Of a DNA stretch of 64,000 nucleotides, positions 23,157 through 31,352 are shown one piece after another. The first letter of the stretch is position 1; each line of letters starts with the position of its first letter. Where the stretch lies: the NCBI GenBank assembly GCA_051859825.1, contig JBHYFA010000002.1, positions 16,379-80,378 of the forward strand. Reading direction: 5' to 3'. The translations under genes and the position numbers were made by a program. This DNA is from CSBr16-58 sp051859825. Lineage in GTDB: Bacteria; Bacteroidota; Bacteroidia; Flavobacteriales; Schleiferiaceae. Under the pieces are notes generated by a model that was given only the letters and a program-made list of their open reading frames with translations, was not told where the DNA came from and did not search any database.

Positions 23157-24878
23157 TCACCCCCAACTCAAATCTAACACCTGCAACTGCTTTTTCACAC
23201 TATTATTCCATACATTTTCTTCTAAGTGATAGGCTACGTGGATTTTTTCGGCTTGTAAAAGATCGTCTAGGTATTCGCCCATTCCGAAGGCGATGGCGTC
23301 GATGGTTTCACCGCTGGTAGGGTCAACAAATTCTACTTTGAGATGGGTGAGATCAGCGCCTACTTTTTTGGATTGCTCGGTGATTTGCAGATTGCGGGTA
23401 ACGAATACGGGCTTCATATTGTGCGGACCAAAAGGGCGCATTCTTCGCAGGGTGTTCATTAAGGTGTCGTCGATATGCTCGAAGGGTAGAACGGCGTCAA
23501 CGGATATTTTGGGTGATTTTTGTTCGGGCAAAAGAGTATTCTCTACTTCTGCTAGGAAGGCTTTCTTGAAATCATGGAGCTTTTCGGGCAAGATGGTCAT
23601 GCCCGCGGCGTACATGTGCCCGCCGAATTGAATGAGATTCTCCCTGCACGCTTCTAATGCCCGATACAAATCGAAGCCCTCCACCGAGCGAGCTGATCCG
23701 GCATAGACGTCGCCGCTACGCGTGAGTACAATGGTGGGGCGATAGAAGGTTTCAATCAGACGGGAAGCCACAATTCCTATCACGCCTTTGTTCCACGAGT
23801 CGTTCCAAACCACCGTGGCCGGAGCGTCGTTTTCAATTTGGTTTTGTATGCTGGTCAGAGCTTCGTCGGTGATGCTCTTGTCTAAGCTGCGCCTTTGTTG
23901 ATTGAGGAGGTTGACTTTTTCTGCTAGTTCTTTGGCCACTTGTGGATCTTCGGTGCTCAGAAGCTCTACGGCCAAACTCCCGTGCTCGATTCTTCCCGCG
24001 GCATTGATTCTTGGTGCTACGGAAAAAACAACGTCGTCAATGGTGTGGATTTTTCTTCCGGAGACTTTGATAAGCGCCTTGACTCCCTCAGACGGACATG
24101 CGATGATTTGGCGCATTCCGTAGTAGGCAAAAACGCGATTTTCTCCCGTAATGGGCACGATGTCGGCACCTACGGAAAGTGCCAGAAGATCGAGTTGGGC
24201 AAAGAGAAACTCGCGAAGATTACCACCCGTTTTGCGCTCGATGGCTTCGAGCAGCTTAAATCCCACGCCGCAGCCGGAAAGTTCTTTATACGGGTAAAGA
24301 CAATCAGAGCGCTTGGGGTCGAGCACGGCTACCGCCGGAGGAATTGTATTTCCGGGCGTATGGTGATCACAGATGATGATGTCTAAACCGCGTTCTTGCG
24401 CCTGAGCGACTAAGTCCACCGACTTAATCCCGCAGTCTAGGGCAATGAGTAACTTGCATTGATGCTCGATGGCGTAATCGATTCCCTGCTGCGATAAGCC
24501 GTAGCCTTCCTTGTACCGATCGGGTATATAGGTAATAAAGTTGGGATAGAACTGCTTGAAATAGCGCGCCAATAGGGCTACTGATGTGGTGCCATCTACG
24601 TCGTAGTCGCCATAAATCATGATTCGTTCATCATTTCTTTTGGCAGATAAAACTCGAGCAACTGCTTTATCCATATCCTTCATTTGATACGGATCATGCA
24701 GGTGCTCGAGCTTTGGGGTGAAAAATACCCGTTGGTCGTCTCTACTCTCTAAGCCCCGGCGGAGCATGAGCATGGCAATTACCGGATTTGTTCCCCAGGC
24801 TTCGCTGAGTTCAACCGCCGTCTTCACCGTTTCTTTATTCGGATATAACCAAGTGTATTTTGAACGTATCTTCTCCAT
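23157..24878 (-). CDS. recJ: Single-stranded-DNA-specific exonuclease RecJ
   Basis: RecJ degrades single-stranded DNA 5' to 3' in recombination and mismatch repair. The 573-residue protein has the DHH phosphoesterase motifs in order: MIYGDYDVDGTTSVAL, LLIALDCGIKS, IIICDHH, then the DHHA1 region (FGGHMYAAGMTI) and an OB-like C-terminus. Length is normal for Bacteroidota RecJ. A -7 box TACATTTG lies four bases before the ATG at 24878, so the message is nearly leaderless. Confidence 0.95.
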   Translation of the reverse strand: MEKIRSKYTWLYPNKETVKTAVELSEAWGTNPVIAMLMLRRGLESRDDQRVFFTPKLEHLHDPYQMKDMDKAVARVLSAKRNDERIMIYGDYDVDGTTSVALLARYFKQFYPNFITYIPDRYKEGYGLSQQGIDYAIEHQCKLLIALDCGIKSVDLVAQAQERGLDIIICDHHTPGNTIPPAVAVLDPKRSDCLYPYKELSGCGVGFKLLEAIERKTGGNLREFLFAQLDLLALSVGADIVPITGENRVFAYYGMRQIIACPSEGVKALIKVSGRKIHTIDDVVFSVAPRINAAGRIEHGSLAVELLSTEDPQVAKELAEKVNLLNQQRRSLDKSITDEALTSIQNQIENDAPATVVWNDSWNKGVIGIVASRLIETFYRPTIVLTRSGDVYAGSARSVEGFDLYRALEACRENLIQFGGHMYAAGMTILPEKLHDFKKAFLAEVENTLLPEQKSPKISVDAVLPFEHIDDTLMNTLRRMRPFGPHNMKPVFVTRNLQITEQSKKVGADLTHLKVEFVDPTSGETIDAIAFGMGEYLDDLLQAEKIHVAYHLEENVWNNSVKKQLQVLDLSWG

Positions 24879-24922
24879 GCTGCAAATGTAAGAAAAATAC
24901 TATTTAATTTGTAAGCATTATT

Positions 24923-27238
24923 TTAGAAAGTGTAGTCCATGCGCAAATACGCCATTCTTCCGAATACCGGCCCCCAAATCATTGTTGCATCAAAGGTGTT
25001 TGAAAACGGATTGGCTGCGTCGAGAATCGGAGTCTCTTGGCGGAAATCAAGCAAGTTTTCTATACCGAGGAAGAGCGAGAGTTTGTTATTTACATCTTTT
25101 CTCACCTGAGCATTCAGAATGAAAAAACTGGGTGACCGATCATTCAAAGCGGGATGATCCGGCAGTCGCTGCGAAGAGAAATAATTCACGGTTAAATCGT
25201 ACGCCCAATCTTTTCGTGTTTCGTACTCGAGATTGAGAAAGGCGCGGTGAGGTGAAAGCAGCTGGGTTTCTCTGGTTCCGCCTTCAAACGCTTGCTGAAC
25301 GTCCAAATACTTATACGCCACCCGACCTTGTAATCTTCTGATGATTTCGTAATCGAGTTGTGCCATTACACCACGAGAAAAGCCTCCTTCGTTGAAGTAG
25401 AGTCCTACCAAGTTGGTATTCGCATCCATATCCACCACCAATTGGTTTATAAAGTGGGTATAAAATCCATCCACAGTGAACGTTCCCTTGCGGTAATTCC
25501 AGCGAAATTCTTGTTGCAAGCTCAAGCCGAAATTCCAGCCAATTTCTTGCTCAGGGGTATAATTACCCATGTTCAGTTGATCAAGACCGGAAACCATGGT
25601 TCTACTGGAAGCAAGCAGGTGGATGTTTTCTTGCACGGGTAGAGGAGTGCGTCTTCCTTGTCCGGCATGTCCACGTAAAATGGTGTTTTCCTGCAAGGCG
25701 TAGCGCAAATGCAAACGCGGAGTAACAAACGCTCCGAAGAGACTGCTGTAGTCGGCACGCATCCCGTACACGAGATTAAACTTATCTGAGGGCTTATACT
25801 GCACCTCGCCAAAGGCTCCCGCAACGGCTTCTTCCCAGTGCAAACGACCAAATTGATCATTCATTCTCGGATTGGTAAATGCCATACCTAAGTCATTGCG
25901 AAGACGGTCGTATTGCATGCTCAATCCCGTTTGGTAGGTCCAGGGCGATTTGGAACCCGATTCGGACTCACACTCACTATCCGATTCTCCTTTTTGATAA
26001 ATGAGATTGATATAGGCAAAATCTTGTTCGGCGCTGAAGTCGGTTGCTCCGAAGAAGGACGACTGACTTTGGTTTCCGGCATTTACAATCATTCCAATAC
26101 TGGAGTTGCTTTTTCCCGGAATGATGTAGGCGGTTTTGTTAAATACCGAAATGCGTTGATTGAGGATTTCCATACCCCAGAGTTCGGAATCATTTCCGCC
26201 ACCGTTTGGTTCGTCAACCTCGAAATTCTCCAATGCTGTGCGGGAAAAATCAAAGGCAGTTCGTCCTCCACGATTGCGGTTGTAGAGATAATGCACACCA
26301 AATTGTCCTTGCCAGTTTCCCGAAACATAGCGCCATCTGCTGATACCATTAAGTTGTGCACTCAGAGGCATGTCGATGAAGCCATTATCATTCACATCCC
26401 AAGTCATAGGAATCGAGCTGGCGTGTAGTAAATGTGCCGACGACCAAACATCGTTGTGTTTCTTTACATTTACCAGATTGATTTCGTTTCTCCCTCCAGA
26501 ATTGAGATAGGCATTAATATGCGTACGTTCGCTCATGCTTGGTCCAGTAAGCTCAACATCGATGAGTCCGGTGGTGCTTTCAAAGCCGTTAACTACGGTG
26601 CCAACGCCTTTGCTGAGGTGGATATTCTCAACCCACGGACCGGGTATGTACGACATCCCGCTTACTACCGATAGTCCGCGCCCGAAGGGAATGTTTTCTA
26701 TTTGTAAAGGCGCGTATTTTCCGGCTAAGCCCAGCATTTCTATACGCTTAGAACCTGTCACCGCATCGGAAAAAGAAACGTCCACGGCGGGATTGGTTTC
26801 GAAGCTCTCCGCCACGTTACAGCAGGCCGCTTTGCGAAGTTCCTTCTTGTTTATTTCGTAGGTGAGCGACACAGATCGAGTAGAGATTTCCGTGGCGCGA
26901 ATAACTTCCCGAATCACTACTTCATTGAGTAAATCCCCTTCTTCCATAATCAAAACCGGAATTTTCTCGGGTCTTCCTTCAATTTTTTGACTTAGCCTTT
27001 TGAAGCCAACAAAACTTACATTCAGCACATCGGATTCAGAGGTATATTTTATTTCAAATGTACCGTCCTCCAACGTAACTGTACCTATATCGGTGTTTTC
27101 CCACCAGATATTAGCGCCGAAGAGTGGCTTTTGTTCGCCGTTTTCTTCAAACACAATTTTTCCTATGAGCGTACCTTGCCCATGCATCTTCATCGTTGAA
27201 ATAACAACGATGAAGATCATCAAAACTGACCTCAACAT
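24923..27238 (-). CDS. TonB-dependent receptor, probably metal-linked
   Basis: A 771-residue outer-membrane receptor. Signal peptide (about 1-20, ending HGQ), CarboxypepD_reg-like domain (about 21-105; LIGKIVFEENGEQKPLFGANIWWENT), plug (about 125-230, with KKELRKAACCNVAESFETNPAVDVSFSDAVTG) and a 22-strand-type barrel ending in GRMAYLRMDYTF. The double cysteine in the plug is notable. ATG 27238 is used because it begins the signal peptide and lies 2 bp after the stop of a secreted heavy-metal-associated protein. The HMA and HYC_CC_PP neighbours suggest copper or another thiophilic metal as cargo; this is an inference. Confidence 0.88.
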   Translation of the reverse strand: MLRSVLMIFIVVISTMKMHGQGTLIGKIVFEENGEQKPLFGANIWWENTDIGTVTLEDGTFEIKYTSESDVLNVSFVGFKRLSQKIEGRPEKIPVLIMEEGDLLNEVVIREVIRATEISTRSVSLTYEINKKELRKAACCNVAESFETNPAVDVSFSDAVTGSKRIEMLGLAGKYAPLQIENIPFGRGLSVVSGMSYIPGPWVENIHLSKGVGTVVNGFESTTGLIDVELTGPSMSERTHINAYLNSGGRNEINLVNVKKHNDVWSSAHLLHASSIPMTWDVNDNGFIDMPLSAQLNGISRWRYVSGNWQGQFGVHYLYNRNRGGRTAFDFSRTALENFEVDEPNGGGNDSELWGMEILNQRISVFNKTAYIIPGKSNSSIGMIVNAGNQSQSSFFGATDFSAEQDFAYINLIYQKGESDSECESESGSKSPWTYQTGLSMQYDRLRNDLGMAFTNPRMNDQFGRLHWEEAVAGAFGEVQYKPSDKFNLVYGMRADYSSLFGAFVTPRLHLRYALQENTILRGHAGQGRRTPLPVQENIHLLASSRTMVSGLDQLNMGNYTPEQEIGWNFGLSLQQEFRWNYRKGTFTVDGFYTHFINQLVVDMDANTNLVGLYFNEGGFSRGVMAQLDYEIIRRLQGRVAYKYLDVQQAFEGGTRETQLLSPHRAFLNLEYETRKDWAYDLTVNYFSSQRLPDHPALNDRSPSFFILNAQVRKDVNNKLSLFLGIENLLDFRQETPILDAANPFSNTFDATMIWGPVFGRMAYLRMDYTF

Positions 27239-27240
27239 GA

Positions 27241-27699
27241 CTATTCGTGTGAGCGGATGTGAGCGGGCGCGTCGGGACGAAGGGTGTCGGGAGGAAGCAC
27301 GCTTTCTATTTGCGGACTCGGTGTACCACGATAGCGGCAGCACCCATGGATGTTCTCGTAGATAGAATCCGGTGCGGAAGAGCGTTCGGTGTCGTGACCT
27401 ACATTATTAATGCGTTCGTGGATTTCTTCAATAGAAATTTTTCCTGGTCGATAAGCCACAAAGAGTTGTTTGGTTTCTACATTCCACTCGCTGAAAAGTA
27501 CGCCTTTGGTATCGAGTGCTCCTTCAATGCGCTTTTTGCACATGTTGCATTCGCCATCTACAATAAAGGTGGTTTCCACTTTTTTCTGGGCATGGATACT
27601 CTGAGAGGAAAATAGAAAAATGCAAATTAAACCGGCTAAGAAGCTGAATTTACGGATATGCTGAGAAAATGAATTTGCTTGAAAATTATTGGATTTCAT
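27241..27699 (-). CDS. Secreted heavy-metal-associated (HMA) domain protein
   Basis: A 152-residue exported protein: an N-terminal signal anchor (about 16-38, ending IHAQ), then an HMA ferredoxin-like fold with the metal site GECNMCKKRIE (Cys51 and Cys54), and a tail containing HGCCRYRG, which could add ligands. HMA domains bind Cu(I) or Zn(II) through C-x-x-C. It is probably a periplasmic metal carrier. It is directly upstream of the TonB receptor and likely in its operon. Confidence 0.88.
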   Translation of the reverse strand: MKSNNFQANSFSQHIRKFSFLAGLICIFLFSSQSIHAQKKVETTFIVDGECNMCKKRIEGALDTKGVLFSEWNVETKQLFVAYRPGKISIEEIHERINNVGHDTERSSAPDSIYENIHGCCRYRGTPSPQIESVLPPDTLRPDAPAHIRSHE

Positions 27700-27777
27700 T
27701 GTTGTTTCGTTTTATGTTTAAAAATTGAAAAGTGATTTTTCGTTTGGCTAACGAAAAGGATGACTGATCAATTTATC

Positions 27778-28194
27778 TCATAGTCGGAAATTCTGAAATA
27801 CAATAAATAATGCTGTTCCTGGAGGTGGCCTCGAGAAGAGGTTTTTGAATACTTTGTTTTGTTCAAAGGTTTTTACGAAAGTGAATGTCTCCTGAAAATA
27901 AACAGCCGAAGCTATGTTGTTCAGACTTACTTTTTCGGAAGACTTTGGTGTGTCGGTTTGCCAAAAATCGGCAACGTCTTCACAGCAGATTCCTTTGAAA
28001 TGGGTGTGCTCTTCTTCAGTATCGGTGCTTAGGCTGCGCACGCACATTCCGCCATCGCAGGGGTCAACAGGAACAAATACGGAAGCGGCTACGAGATTTC
28101 CCTTGCAGAAATGCGCAAAACTGCCAATGCCTCCCGTGGTGAAAATTAGGAGGGTAGCAATAATGATATTCAATACGCTTCTGAGAAAAATCAT
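27778..28194 (-). CDS. HYC_CC_PP family protein
   Basis: A 138-residue Cys-rich small protein with an N-terminal hydrophobic segment (about 8-28). Family signatures are seen in order: SFAHFCKGNL (H-x-C), KGICCEDV (CC) and SRPPPGTA (PP). The family is usually found beside HMA proteins and TonB receptors in Bacteroidota, as here; its function is not established. A TATCTTTG -7 box lies four bases before the ATG. Confidence 0.82.
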   Translation of the reverse strand: MIFLRSVLNIIIATLLIFTTGGIGSFAHFCKGNLVAASVFVPVDPCDGGMCVRSLSTDTEEEHTHFKGICCEDVADFWQTDTPKSSEKVSLNNIASAVYFQETFTFVKTFEQNKVFKNLFSRPPPGTALFIVFQNFRL

Positions 28195-28198
28195 AGTA

Positions 28199-28206
28199 CA
28201 AAGATA
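28199..28206 (-). promoter_or_regulatory. -7 promoter box of the HYC_CC_PP/HMA/receptor group (TATCTTTG)
   Basis: On the minus strand TATCTTTG ends four bases before the ATG of the 27778-28194 gene, predicting a near-leaderless message. No clear -33 box was seen. Confidence 0.5.
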
Positions 28207-28255
28207 GGGGAAAAAATTGTTAACTTTAAGTCAACACCTATGAAAGTAACTTTCG

Positions 28256-28654
28256 TTACAAAGTAGTTGAGCCGGAAACCAGCCTAACATGGCAGTTGTC
28301 ATGCCTTATTCTGTAGGTTTCACGCGCAATTAATATTTGATTTTGGTACGCGGTAAACTCGAAGGCTCGTCCGTTATCACTATTATTGGTATGCACCATA
28401 TCGTTGTTAGAGAAAATAATAACTTGTCCGAAAGGCATCCCATAATCTTCACTTAGGTGCGTGCGAATGGTGTCGTTGTTGTCCACCGCTACCACATAAA
28501 ATTCTTCGGGGATAAAGTTTTGTCCAGTGGAATCAAGTATGTCTATACCAATAGTGCGGAATTCCATGGTACAGTAAACGTCATCGTCTCTGTGGCATTG
28601 AAAGGCTAAGAGTAAGGGAAGAGCTAATGTAGCTAAAAATGATTTTGTGTTCAC
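28256..28654 (-). CDS. Small secreted protein, possible lipoprotein
   Basis: A 132-residue protein with an N-terminal export signal and Cys at position 20 (LAFQCHRDDD), a weak lipobox. The rest is beta-rich. No known domain. The start is GTG at 28654. A -7-like box TACATTTG lies at 28687-28680 on the minus strand. No clear operon partner. Confidence 0.68.
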   Translation of the reverse strand: MNTKSFLATLALPLLLAFQCHRDDDVYCTMEFRTIGIDILDSTGQNFIPEEFYVVAVDNNDTIRTHLSEDYGMPFGQVIIFSNNDMVHTNNSDNGRAFEFTAYQNQILIARETYRIRHDNCHVRLVSGSTTL

Positions 28655-28696
28655 GGGAAAAGGGTGTTTAGTAATGATACAAATGTAATCAAATTT

Positions 28697-29371
28697 TTAA
28701 TTTTCATCCATAAAAATATTCACCCGATATACTCCCGGAATAGCGCGGAGATTTTTAATGAGAATGTCGTTTTCGTTGCGATTATTGAGTTGTATATAAA
28801 AGGAGTTTTCGATATTTTGCTTTTCGCTTTCCCCCGTACTTTTCACATTTATGAGTTTAAAGGAGCTACAATAATTTTCCAGAATGCCTTCAAAGGCATT
28901 GTCGGGTAATTCGTTGGTATGCGCCTGAATTTGCAATAAAAATTCCTTGTTGGTAGGTTTCGCGTAATTTATTTTACTACTGATGTACACTGCGGCGCCG
29001 ATAAAAAATGTGCCCACAAAACAAATTGCGTACGTCCCAGCTCCGGCAGCCAAACCTATTCCCAATGCGAAGAAGATAAACATGATGTCTTGGGTGTCCT
29101 TTACCGCGGTACGAAAGCGGATGATTGACATGGCTCCAACGAGTCCAAAGGCGCGTGCCAGATTATTACCAATAACCATAATCACCAATGCGGTAATCAT
29201 GGAAAGCATGATGATGGCATTTACGAAGTTATTGGAAAAACTGAGTCCGCGATAGGTTACCCGGTACAAGATGGCAATGAACACTCCACAAATTAAGGCT
29301 ACACTCAGGTTTGCTAAGGCATCTTGAATGCTAATCGAAAAAATGAAAATATCGGAAAAGTCTTGATTCAT
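28697..29371 (-). CDS. DUF4956 family membrane protein
   Basis: A 224-residue protein. Four or more N-terminal hydrophobic helices hold the family pattern RAFGLVGAMSIIRFRTAVKDTQDIMFIFFALGIGLAAGAG. A cytoplasmic C-terminal ferredoxin-like domain follows. ATG 29371 is preferred to 29410, which overlaps the VTC gene. DUF4956 commonly pairs with VTC-domain proteins in bacteria and is thought to be part of the same polymer machinery; its function is not established. Last gene of the HlyD-VTC-DUF4956 operon. Confidence 0.87.
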   Translation of the reverse strand: MNQDFSDIFIFSISIQDALANLSVALICGVFIAILYRVTYRGLSFSNNFVNAIIMLSMITALVIMVIGNNLARAFGLVGAMSIIRFRTAVKDTQDIMFIFFALGIGLAAGAGTYAICFVGTFFIGAAVYISSKINYAKPTNKEFLLQIQAHTNELPDNAFEGILENYCSSFKLINVKSTGESEKQNIENSFYIQLNNRNENDILIKNLRAIPGVYRVNIFMDEN

Positions 29372-29381
29372 TAGGTGGGTA

Positions 29382-30140
29382 TTAATCGGTAAGGATTTTC
29401 TTTTTGCCAAAAATAGGGTTGGTCTTGAGATTGACGTCTATCCCTTGTGCGTATTTGGAGAGAGCTTCGTGGCGAATACCAAATTCTTGAACTAAGGATC
29501 GCGCCCATCTAGGCATTTCATCGGTAAAGTATTTAATTTCCAGAATGAAGTGATTTGGCCAACAGGCTTCGCAGTTGGAGTCGTTGTACAGATCATTCAA
29601 TTCCGGGAAGAGGTTGGCGCGGATGTTTTTATCAAAGGTAATGCGAACGCCACTATCAAAACTCCCGAAGTAAGGCTCTCTTTCGTACACTACAGTAGTT
29701 ACCGGACGCTGATTGAAACGGTGGTAGTAATAAAAAAAGCGGTTTAAATCTTGACCTGAACGGGAATTTCTCGGATGAAAGTCTTCAATATTCCCGTTCT
29801 CTAATAGTTCTTCTGCTCGGTGAAAGGGAACCAGCGCACGACTCTTACCTATACGATTTTCAAATTTGTGTTTGATTTCAAAAAACACCTTGTTGCTTGG
29901 GTCGTAGTGGTCGTATCCGCGAATTCTCAGTTTATTTCTGTCGCGTAGTCCTTCAATCTTTTCGTCATAAGCATTCCAATCGATGGAGTCGAAGTAAATG
30001 CTTTTCACGGTGTATTGGGGGTATTCTAAGTTCTTGCGAACGGCGTATCCATCGGGCTCACAGAAGATGTTCACTCTTTTTCGAAGGGCTTCCAGATGAT
30101 CGTTGTGAACTAAGTATTTTCTTTCGTATCGCTTCTTCAT
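29382..30140 (-). CDS. VTC-domain polyphosphate-polymerase-like protein
   Basis: A 252-residue stand-alone VTC catalytic tunnel domain. The charged motifs that line the polymer tunnel in yeast Vtc4 are all here: ERKYLV at the N-terminus, RNKLRIRGY, FFEIKHK, VVYEREPY, FILEIKY, and KYAQGID near the end. The family makes polyphosphate from ATP; whether bacterial members do so or make a different polymer is open. It lies between a HlyD-type protein and DUF4956. Confidence 0.9.
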   Translation of the reverse strand: MKKRYERKYLVHNDHLEALRKRVNIFCEPDGYAVRKNLEYPQYTVKSIYFDSIDWNAYDEKIEGLRDRNKLRIRGYDHYDPSNKVFFEIKHKFENRIGKSRALVPFHRAEELLENGNIEDFHPRNSRSGQDLNRFFYYYHRFNQRPVTTVVYEREPYFGSFDSGVRITFDKNIRANLFPELNDLYNDSNCEACWPNHFILEIKYFTDEMPRWARSLVQEFGIRHEALSKYAQGIDVNLKTNPIFGKKKILTD

Positions 30141-30149
30141 TTCAATTTC

Positions 30150-31208
30150 TTAGCGCACTCCGAAGAACCGACCCGCATAGGCAAAAAAGCGCAACTCTTC
30201 AATGAAAATATCCGTTTCTATAATCGCTCCGGGTGGGATTTCGTTCGTGTTAAATTGCACTCTAGCAAAAAATGCCGAACGACCTTCAATTACCTGCATG
30301 GAGTTATCTACGCTTATCACTTTTCCTTCGTAGGTTTTTCCGGCAAACTTCGCTAAGGCGGTTTGTCCCGGGAAAATATATTTTCTATCTGTAGCTTGCA
30401 ATCCGCACACCGCTACCACGGAGGAAGTATCCGCTAATGCGAGCAAACGATTGTATGAATCTCCGTGCTGGTTAATGATCATTCCGCTAAAAGGACTCCT
30501 CAGTACCAAGGATTCCAAACGATCTTCAACTTGTTTTATCTGATCTTTAGTCGCCTTGATTTTGGCTCTGAGCAATTTTTCTTGTTCAGGCTTATCCCCG
30601 GTGGTGATGGAGCGATATCGAGCTTCGGCAATGTCGAGATTGATTTCTTTCACGCGAAGGTTGTTCTCCGCAATTTCAAACTCTTGATCGGATATTACAG
30701 AATCTCGATGAAGTATTCTTGAACGATCCATCAGCTTTCTTTCGGTGGCGAGTTCCTGCTTCGCTAAATTCCATTGGTGAAGGGCTTCCTCTACATCCTC
30801 TGGTTTTTGTCCGGTAGTGAAAAATTCCAATTCTGCCTCGAGAATCCCAAGCGCGCCTTCTAGCTCAATGAGTTTCCTTTGCTCTTCATTGGAGTTATAT
30901 AGGCCAATAGTATCTCCCTTATAAATAAATGTTCGGTACTTCACACCTTCTACGAGTTCGAAGGTTACCACATCACCTCTTTGAAATTCTGTTACACTGT
31001 AGGTTTCTAATGTTCCTTTGAGGTGGTTTTTGTAAGTAGAAATTAAATTTCCCTCAGTGGTTTTGGTGAGTTTCCATTCCTGGTGTGGATAAATTAAGGA
31101 TTTACCACTTACAGAAAAGGGTATTTTTACAGGAATAAGCAAAAGCAAAGCCACCGGCACAAAGAGATAGAGGCCGTACTTTATTCGCTTTTGGTTTTTT
31201 ACTGTCAT
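30150..31208 (-). CDS. HlyD-type membrane-fusion/periplasmic adaptor protein
   Basis: A 352-residue protein. One N-terminal transmembrane helix (about 12-30), a beta-barrel/lipoyl region, a long helical hairpin (about 115-235, EEQRKLIELEGALGILEAELEFF to KDQIKQVEDRLESL), then the second lipoyl half SPFSGMIINQHGDSYNRLLALADTSSVVAV. HlyD proteins bridge inner and outer membrane in export. Here no ABC or RND pump is adjacent; its partners are VTC and DUF4956, 10 bp downstream. ATG 31208 is chosen; 31238 is also in frame. Confidence 0.85.
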   Translation of the reverse strand: MTVKNQKRIKYGLYLFVPVALLLLIPVKIPFSVSGKSLIYPHQEWKLTKTTEGNLISTYKNHLKGTLETYSVTEFQRGDVVTFELVEGVKYRTFIYKGDTIGLYNSNEEQRKLIELEGALGILEAELEFFTTGQKPEDVEEALHQWNLAKQELATERKLMDRSRILHRDSVISDQEFEIAENNLRVKEINLDIAEARYRSITTGDKPEQEKLLRAKIKATKDQIKQVEDRLESLVLRSPFSGMIINQHGDSYNRLLALADTSSVVAVCGLQATDRKYIFPGQTALAKFAGKTYEGKVISVDNSMQVIEGRSAFFARVQFNTNEIPPGAIIETDIFIEELRFFAYAGRFFGVR

Positions 31209-31315
31209 GGAGTGATTGGTGGTTTTTTGCGTTTGCAAATTTAAGGAATGATTATTTAAATGTTGTTTTTAAATGAACTCTTTTTAAATCAGTCACTTTT
31301 GGCATAAAAAAAACC

Positions 31316-31347
31316 TTTGCCAAGCGACGCTAAATCCTCTACTTTTG
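31316..31347 (+). promoter_or_regulatory. Promoter of dnaG (TTTG-N20-TACTTTTG)
   Basis: TTTG at 31316-31319 and TACTTTTG at 31340-31347 with a 20-bp spacer match the Bacteroidota consensus. The -7 box ends only 5 bp before ATG 31353, so the dnaG message is nearly leaderless. Confidence 0.75.
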
Positions 31348-31352
31348 CTCTG

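Noticed and set aside
24923..27238. Assignment of the receptor to siderophore uptake
   Set aside because: HMA and HYC_CC_PP neighbours and the CC plug motif fit a thiophilic metal better; no siderophore genes are present.
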